This document shows, in pieces, positions 58,961-64,000 of a stretch of DNA of 64,000 nt. The first letter of the stretch is position 1. Each line of letters starts with the position of its first letter. Below the pieces are notes generated by a model. That model saw nothing but the letters and a program-made list of their open reading frames with translations, ran no database searches and was not told the origin of the DNA. The translations under genes were made by a program, and so were the position numbers. Origin of the DNA: Rhodoferax sp. U2-2l (GTDB lineage Bacteria > Pseudomonadota > Gammaproteobacteria > Burkholderiales > Burkholderiaceae_C); contig NZ_JAJCTH010000017.1 in NCBI RefSeq assembly GCF_020594515.1, forward strand, positions 1-64,000, written 5' to 3'.

Positions 58961-59106
58961 CGCCTAAGTGGGCACTCAAGCGTTGAGGCTGTCAGAAAAG
59001 GGCTTCTGCCACGACGTTTTCCATGAATCCAATAAAGGAGATCGCAAACACGGCCCGCTACCAACGCCACGCCCACAACAGCCCGCTGCTTACAGAGAAT
59101 CAAACT

Positions 59107-59153
59107 TCATAGCTACTAGCCCTTATAAATCCAAGGCTAGAGGCCAATTTTCC
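59107..59153 (+). repeat. ATAGCTACTAGC-type dispersed repeat, copy 1
   Basis: The core ATAGCTACTAGC (59110-59121) is followed by CTTA, a partly conserved middle and TAGAG...TTTT. A second copy in reverse orientation lies at 61590-61638. The pair shares a perfect 12-base core and further blocks at fixed spacing. I associate this AT-rich intergenic repeat with Comamonadaceae; copy number in the genome is not known here. Confidence 0.65.
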
Positions 59154-59163
59154 TTATAAACCC

Positions 59164-60303
59164 TCAGGCTGTTGCACCCAAACCTGGACGAAGCGGCGAC
59201 ACATCCTCGGCCCGCACACCCAGCGCCGCCAAGGCCGCTGGCACCGGCAGCCTCTGCACCAGCGCGGTCGCCAGCTCACCCATGGCGGGTGCGGTCTGGA
59301 TGCCGTAGCCGCCCTGCCCGGCCAGCCAGAAAAAGCCCGGGGCATCCGGGGCAAAACCCACCACCGGCGTTTTATCGGCCACAAAGGAACGTAAACCGGC
59401 CCACGAGCGTTTGATCTTGCGGATCTGCAGCGTGGTCACGGTCTCGACCCGGTCTACCGCGATCGCCACGTCCAGTTCTTCAGGCTGCACGTCCTGCGGA
59501 TTTACCGGGTCTTCGTTGGCGGGTGAGACCAGCAGCAGCCCGGCATCGGGCTTGAGATAGTAGGTTTCCTGCAGATCAATCACCATCGGCCAGGCGCTGG
59601 AGTCCATGCCCGCTGGCGTTTCGCAGGTGAAGGCGGTGCGCCGTTTGGGCTGCAGCCCCACCGTGGCCACACCGGCCCGTTGGGCCAATTCGTCACACCA
59701 GGCGCCCGCCGCGTTGACCAGCACCGGCGCCCAGAAGGCGCCCGCAGGCGTATCCACACGCCAGCCACCCGCCTCGCGCGTGACCGCCTGCACCTGGGCA
59801 TCACACACCAGCTTGGCACCCGCCGCTTTGGCACCGCGCAAAAAACCCTGATGAATGCCGTGCACGTCCATGTCCATGGCGTCGGGCTCATAGATGCCAA
59901 ATGCGGCAAACTCAGGCCGGAGCACCGGCACCCGCTGCAGCATCTCGGCCTGCGACCACCACTGCACATTGGGCACCAGCGCCTGCATGGCCAAAAACCG
60001 GGCGCGCAGCACCTCCTCGTCCTCTGGCGTGCCCACAATCAGTGAACCACGCGGCGTCACCAGCGGATACGGCGAAAAACCCGCGGGCGGCTGCCAATAA
60101 AATGCCTTGGCCGCCGTGGTGATGGCGCGCACGGTGGCATTGCCGTAGGTTTCCGAATACAAGGCGGCCGAGCGGCCGGTGGCATGGTAACCAGGCTGAG
60201 ACTCCCGCTCCAGCACCGTCACCTGCCGATGCGGCGCCAGAAAATACGCCGCGGAGGCCCCCGCCATACCGGCACCCACCATAAGAACGTCTGTTTTTTG
60301 CAT
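59164..60303 (-). CDS. DauA-like FAD-dependent D-amino-acid (D-arginine) dehydrogenase
   Basis: A 379-residue DAO-family flavoprotein. FAD-binding GAGMAGASAAYFLA (about residues 10-23) and ERESQPGYHATGRSAALYSE closely follow Pseudomonas DauA, as do GLQPKRRTAF, YYLKPDAGLLL, WAGLRSFVADKTPVVGF and QGGYGIQTAPAMGE near the end. It likely oxidises D-amino acids to 2-oxo acids; D-arginine is only the known DauA substrate. Start ATG at 60303 (MQKTDVLMVGAG). It is divergent from the LldD-like gene with 124 bases between. Confidence 0.83.
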   Translation of the reverse strand: MQKTDVLMVGAGMAGASAAYFLAPHRQVTVLERESQPGYHATGRSAALYSETYGNATVRAITTAAKAFYWQPPAGFSPYPLVTPRGSLIVGTPEDEEVLRARFLAMQALVPNVQWWSQAEMLQRVPVLRPEFAAFGIYEPDAMDMDVHGIHQGFLRGAKAAGAKLVCDAQVQAVTREAGGWRVDTPAGAFWAPVLVNAAGAWCDELAQRAGVATVGLQPKRRTAFTCETPAGMDSSAWPMVIDLQETYYLKPDAGLLLVSPANEDPVNPQDVQPEELDVAIAVDRVETVTTLQIRKIKRSWAGLRSFVADKTPVVGFAPDAPGFFWLAGQGGYGIQTAPAMGELATALVQRLPVPAALAALGVRAEDVSPLRPGLGATA

Positions 60304-60427
60304 TGCTTCACCTTTGTTAAGACACCCAACGCGTGCCTGACATTTTTTCACGCCCGCAGCCCTACATTTCAAGCCCACCCAACCGGCGCCACCGTAACAT
60401 GCTCAGCCATTCAAGGAGCCCACTCTC

Positions 60428-61582
60428 ATGCCCGTGATTACCCACATTGAAGACCTGCGCATTTTGGCCAAAGCACGCGTACCGCGCATGTTTTACGACT
60501 ACGCCGACTCTGGCTCATGGACCGAGAGCACCTACCGTGCCAACTCGGCGGATTTTCAGGCCATCAAGCTGCGCCAGCGTGTGGCCATCAACATGGAAAA
60601 CCGCAGCACCGCCAGCACCATGATCGGCCAGAAAGTGGCCATGCCGGTGGCGATCGCGCCCACCGGCCTGACCGGCATGCAGTGTGCCGACGGCGAGATC
60701 AAGGCCGCCAACGCGGCCAAAAAGTTTGGCATCCCGTTCACGCTGTCGACCATGAGCATCTGCTCGATTGAAGACGTGGCCAAAGAAACCGGTGGCCACC
60801 CGTTCTGGTTTCAGCTGTATGTGATGAAAGACCGCGACTTCATCGAGCGCCTGATCGACCGCGCCAAAGCCGCCCACTGCTCGGCGCTGGTGATCACGCT
60901 GGACCTGCAAATCCTCGGCCAGCGCCACAAAGACCTCAAAAACGGCCTGTCGGCCCCGCCCAAACTCACCGTGCCGAACCTCATCAACATGGCAACCAAA
61001 GTGCGCTGGGGCCTGGGGATGCTGGGAACCAAGCGCCACGGCTTTGGCAACATCATCGGCCACGTCAAAGGCGTGGAAAACATGGGCAGTTTGAGCGAGT
61101 GGACCGCCAAACAGTTTGACCCGGCCCTGAGCTGGGACGACGTGGAATGGATCAAGAAGCGCTGGGGCGGCAAACTGATCATCAAAGGTATCCAGGATGT
61201 GGAAGACGCGCGGCTGGCGGTCAACTCGGGCGCTGACGCCATGATCGTCAGCAACCACGGCGGGCGCCAGCTGGACGGCGCGCCTAGCTCCATCAGCGCC
61301 CTGCCCGCCATCGTCGACGCCGTGGGCAAGGACATCGAGGTGCACATGGACGGCGGCATCCGCAGTGGCCAGGACGTGCTCAAGGCGCGTGCCCTGGGCG
61401 CCCGCGGCACCTACATCGGCCGCGCCTTTTTGTACGGCCTGGGCGCGATGGGCGAAGCAGGCGTGACCAAAGCGCTGGAAATCATTCACAAAGAACTCGA
61501 CCTGACCATGGCTTTTTGCGGCCACACCCACATCGACAACGTGGACAAAGGGATTTTGCTGCCGGGGACTTACCCGACCTGA
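60428..61582 (+). CDS. FMN-dependent alpha-hydroxy-acid oxidase/dehydrogenase (LldD type)
   Basis: A 384-residue TIM-barrel flavoenzyme. The catalytic HGGRQLDGAPSS motif, the FMN-contacting PVAIAPTGLTGMQ and FTLSTMSICSIEDVA, and VHMDGGIRSGQDVLKARALGA are all intact. L-lactate is the common substrate of the closest class, but glycolate, mandelate or others are possible. Divergent from the DauA-like gene; both yield 2-oxo acids, so a common catabolic use is thinkable. Confidence 0.9.
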   Translation: MPVITHIEDLRILAKARVPRMFYDYADSGSWTESTYRANSADFQAIKLRQRVAINMENRSTASTMIGQKVAMPVAIAPTGLTGMQCADGEIKAANAAKKFGIPFTLSTMSICSIEDVAKETGGHPFWFQLYVMKDRDFIERLIDRAKAAHCSALVITLDLQILGQRHKDLKNGLSAPPKLTVPNLINMATKVRWGLGMLGTKRHGFGNIIGHVKGVENMGSLSEWTAKQFDPALSWDDVEWIKKRWGGKLIIKGIQDVEDARLAVNSGADAMIVSNHGGRQLDGAPSSISALPAIVDAVGKDIEVHMDGGIRSGQDVLKARALGARGTYIGRAFLYGLGAMGEAGVTKALEIIHKELDLTMAFCGHTHIDNVDKGILLPGTYPT

Positions 61583-61589
61583 GTATGTA

Positions 61590-61638
61590 TAAAAATCAAG
61601 CTCTAACCCTTATTCAGTAAGCGCTAGTAGCTATTGCC
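61590..61638 (-). repeat. ATAGCTACTAGC-type dispersed repeat, copy 2
   Basis: Reverse-orientation copy of the element at 59107-59153; the 12-base core is at 61623-61634 on the minus strand. It begins eight bases after the LldD-like stop codon, so it may form the 3' end of that transcript. Internal partial self-complementarity suggests a weak hairpin. Confidence 0.65.
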
Positions 61639-61754
61639 AATATAGCATCCTGACCCGACTGTCAAAGGGCATCTGGAAACCGCGTAGTGATTCTGCTATT
61701 GAGTCAGGCGCGTGGACTTCATCACGGCCCAACAGTGATCGCGTACGACTTGCA

Positions 61755-63242
61755 TCAGAGCACGGTTTGCTTCACAGCGTGGTCCCAATGTGCCATCAAC
61801 TCGCTTGCACGTTCGCGCGACATGGTGGGCTCAAAGCGGCGCTCAGATCGCCACAAGCTGCTGAGTTCCGCTGTACTGCGATAGACCCCGGTGGTCAGGC
61901 CCGCCAAATAGGCGGCTCCCAAGGCGGTTGTTTCCGTGACGGCCGGTCGCACCACAGGGATACCCAGCAGGTCGGCCTGGAACTGCATGAGCAGGTTATT
62001 GACACACGCACCGCCGTCCACGCGCAATTCAGACACGGCCGTGCCGGCACTGGCAGCATCCCGTGCCATGGCCTGCAACAACGCAGCGCTTTGGTAGGCA
62101 ATGCTTTCCAGTGAGGCACGGGCAATGTGCGCCAGCGAGGTGCCGCGCGTCAGGCCGGTAATCGAGCCCCGCGCGTCTGGTTTCCAGTAAGGTGCGCCCA
62201 GTCCGGTGAACGCGGGCACCACCATCACGCCGCCAGAGTCTGGCACGCTTTCGGCCAGTGCTTGCACTTGGGTACTGCTTTGAATGGCTTGTAGCCCATC
62301 GCGCAGCCACTGCACCACCGCCCCACCCACAAACACGCTACCTTCCAGCGCAAACTCGGGCCGAGACGTGGTTTGTGCGGCACTGGTGGTGATCAGCCCG
62401 TTGCCCGAGGTCTGGAAAACAGGCCCCGTATGCATCAGCATGAAGCAGCCTGTGCCGTAGGTGTTTTTGGCCATGCCGGCGCTGAAACAGGCCTGCCCAA
62501 ACAGGGCGCTTTGCTGGTCACCCGCGACCCCGCCAATGGGAAGGGCGTGGCCCAGCAACGCGGGTGTGACCTCTCCAAAGTGCGAGGCACTGGCTTGGAC
62601 CACCGGCATCAGGCTGTCAGGTATGTCCAGCGCAGCCAGCAACTCGGTATCCCACTGGTTACGGTGAACATTGAACAACATGGTGCGCGCGGCATTGCTG
62701 ACGTCGGTGGCATGTACCCGGCCTTCGGTGAGCTGCCAGATCAACCAACTGTCGATGGTGCCAAAGGCCAGTTCGCCATTGGCAGCCTGCGCGCGCGCGC
62801 CGGGTACGTGGTCCAGAATCCATTTCAACTTGGTGCCAGAAAAATAGGCATCCACAAGCAAGCCAGTCTTGTTGCGAATGGTCTCCGTCATTCCGCGCGC
62901 GCGCAAGTCGGCGCAGGCGGGCTCTGCGCGCCGGTCTTGCCAGACGATGGCGTTGTGGATGGGTTGGCCGGTCAAGCGGTTCCAGACCAGTGTGGTTTCG
63001 CGCTGGTTGGTAATACCCACAGCCTTGACCTGCTTGGCTGCAATGCCGGCTGTGGCCAGCACCTCGCGCACCGTGGCCAGTTGCAGTTGCCAGATTTCGA
63101 GTGCGTCGTGTTCCACCCAACCGGGTTGGGGATAAATTTGCGGCAACTCCTTTTGGGCGATGGCCGCAATCTGTCCGCTGGGGTCGAACACGATGCTACG
63201 GCAACTGGATGTGCCCTGGTCCAGGGCGAGCAGGTAGGTCAT
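61755..63242 (-). CDS. glpK: Glycerol kinase
   Basis: A 495-residue FGGY-family kinase that phosphorylates glycerol. [13 protein letters not shown] (phosphate-binding), [13 protein letters not shown], and [15 protein letters not shown] are diagnostic, as is [12 protein letters not shown]. Length fits GlpK. It is 40 bases downstream of the glpR gene on the same strand, so the regulator and kinase form one operon. No glpF or glpD is in the window. Confidence 0.96.
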   Translation of the reverse strand: MTYLLALDQGTSSCRSIVFDPSGQIAAIAQKELPQIYPQPGWVEHDALEIWQLQLATVREVLATAGIAAKQVKAVGITNQRETTLVWNRLTGQPIHNAIVWQDRRAEPACADLRARGMTETIRNKTGLLVDAYFSGTKLKWILDHVPGARAQAANGELAFGTIDSWLIWQLTEGRVHATDVSNAARTMLFNVHRNQWDTELLAALDIPDSLMPVVQASASHFGEVTPALLGHALPIGGVAGDQQSALFGQACFSAGMAKNTYGTGCFMLMHTGPVFQTSGNGLITTSAAQTTSRPEFALEGSVFVGGAVVQWLRDGLQAIQSSTQVQALAESVPDSGGVMVVPAFTGLGAPYWKPDARGSITGLTRGTSLAHIARASLESIAYQSAALLQAMARDAASAGTAVSELRVDGGACVNNLLMQFQADLLGIPVVRPAVTETTALGAAYLAGLTTGVYRSTAELSSLWRSERRFEPTMSRERASELMAHWDHAVKQTVL

Positions 63243-63282
63243 GGGGTTGTGGGTGTCAAAAGGGTGGAGAAGTCGCCAAAAG

Positions 63283-64000
63283 CTAAGCTACGGCCACGGT
63301 TAGCCGCACCTGCGCCTCGGCCAGCAGGGCGGGGAAAGGCTCAGGCGCAGGCGCATCGGTGAACAGCCGGTCGATCTGTGACAGCCTGGCCACTTCCACC
63401 ATCGCCGGTCGCCTGAATTTGCTGACGTCGGCGGCCAGCCAGACCTCACGCGCGTGAGAGATGATGGACTGCGAGACCTTGACCTCGCGGTAGTCATAGT
63501 CGCGCAGGCTGCCGTCCTCTTCAATGCCCGAGATGCCAATCAGGGCGATATCCACCTTGAACTGGCGTATGAAATCCACCGCCGCCTCGCCCACGATGCC
63601 CTGGTCGCGCCCACGCACCACGCCACCCACCACGATCACCTCACAGGCCTGATTGGTGCTTAGTGTGCTGGCCACGTTCAGGTTATTGGTGATCACGCGC
63701 AGCCCGGTATGGCGCAGCAGGGCGCGGGCAATGGCCTCGGTGGTGGTGCCAAGATTCAGCATCAACGAGCAGTCGTTCGGTACCGCCGCAGCCACGCTCA
63801 GGGCAATGCGTGACTTGCCGTCGGCGTGGAGACTTTTGCGTTGCTGGTGGGCGATGTTTTCTGTGGTGGAGTTTGGCAGCCGAACGCCGCCGTGAAAGCG
63901 AGCCAGCAGGCCTTCTTCGGCCAGGCGCTGCACATCCCTGCGCACGGTTTGCAGGGTCACGCCCAAGGTGTCGGCCAACTGCTCCACGGTGACGGAGCCC
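63283..64000 (-). CDS. glpR: DeoR-family regulator, probable glycerol regulon repressor GlpR (5' end beyond window)
   Basis: At least 238 residues of a DeoR-family repressor; the frame stays open to the window edge, so the start lies outside. The helix-turn-helix is [19 protein letters not shown], followed by the effector-binding DeoRC domain ([20 protein letters not shown] and [19 protein letters not shown]). GlpR senses glycerol-3-phosphate. The neighbouring glpK, 40 bases downstream, supports this assignment over other DeoR members. Confidence 0.88.
   Translation of the reverse strand, partial: GSVTVEQLADTLGVTLQTVRRDVQRLAEEGLLARFHGGVRLPNSTTENIAHQQRKSLHADGKSRIALSVAAAVPNDCSLMLNLGTTTEAIARALLRHTGLRVITNNLNVASTLSTNQACEVIVVGGVVRGRDQGIVGEAAVDFIRQFKVDIALIGISGIEEDGSLRDYDYREVKVSQSIISHAREVWLAADVSKFRRPAMVEVARLSQIDRLFTDAPAPEPFPALLAEAQVRLTVAVA

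Noticed and set aside
58961..59106. Small gene after the HNH gene
   Set aside because: Short open frames only, without ribosome binding sites or recognisable protein features.

Overview
The window reads as chromosome of a GC-rich betaproteobacterium of the order Burkholderiales, most likely family Comamonadaceae (Rhodoferax/Polaromonas-like). This rests on the gene-order blocks rhodanese-grxC-secB-gpsA, aspS-DUF502-fmdB-ubiB-ubiJ-Tim44-ubiE and argH next to AlgZ/AlgR, on small proteins of the DUF3460 and DUF3297 families, and on two copies of an ATAGCTACTAGC-type intergenic repeat that I associate with this family. No database was searched. I saw no rRNA, tRNA, CRISPR array or insertion sequence.

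Layout. 1-8.4 kb: a 32-residue membrane miniprotein, a large FtsX-type permease, a periplasmic solute-binding protein coupled to a diguanylate cyclase, the Fe-S carrier ApbC and a patatin lipase. 8.4-13.1 kb: a structured non-coding stretch, then metG, a DUF1275 membrane protein, a fasciclin protein and a SOUL haem-binding protein. 13.1-16.4 kb: a Tat/lipoprotein nitroreductase, then a two-gene accessory island (DUF3800 protein plus PD-(D/E)xK nuclease) and a long inverted repeat. 16.4-18.9 kb: a LysR regulator divergent from a DHA2 drug exporter. 18.9-26.5 kb: a MazG-like pyrophosphatase and a six-gene operon for a membrane complex of the hydrogenase-4/complex I type. Its catalytic subunit has lost the NiFe cysteines. 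26.7-36.0 kb: DUF3460, scpA, nadB, panB and panC on plus; the minus-strand run rhodanese-grxC-secB-gpsA-nadC-nadA-DUF3297. NAD synthesis (nadB, nadA, nadC) is therefore complete but split over two strands. 36.1-41.7 kb: a probable gpmA remnant, a C-terminal processing protease, a MoeB/ThiF protein, a thermonuclease-like protein, a GGDEF protein paired with a FleN-like ATPase, and a DUF429 protein. 41.7-45.4 kb: folE with a blue-light BLUF gene directly behind it, then cardiolipin synthase, an EEP phosphodiesterase and nudB (folE and nudB both act in folate synthesis). 45.5-52.3 kb: aspS, DUF502, fmdB, and the ubiquinone genes ubiB, ubiJ and ubiE with a Tim44-domain protein. 52.4-57.9 kb: AlgR/AlgZ two-component pair, argH, a trimmed RskA-like protein, a YebC regulator and a VOC protein. 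58.0-64.0 kb: a stand-alone HNH nuclease of lower GC, a DauA-like D-amino-acid dehydrogenase, an LldD-type enzyme, and glpK with glpR running off the window end.

Most genes are ordinary housekeeping. The accessory or unusual material is the cysteine-free hydrogenase-like complex (19.3-26.5 kb), the nuclease/DUF3800 island (14.3-16.0 kb), the HNH island (58.0-59.2 kb), the binding-protein/cyclase pair, the folE-BLUF pair and several intergenic inverted repeats.
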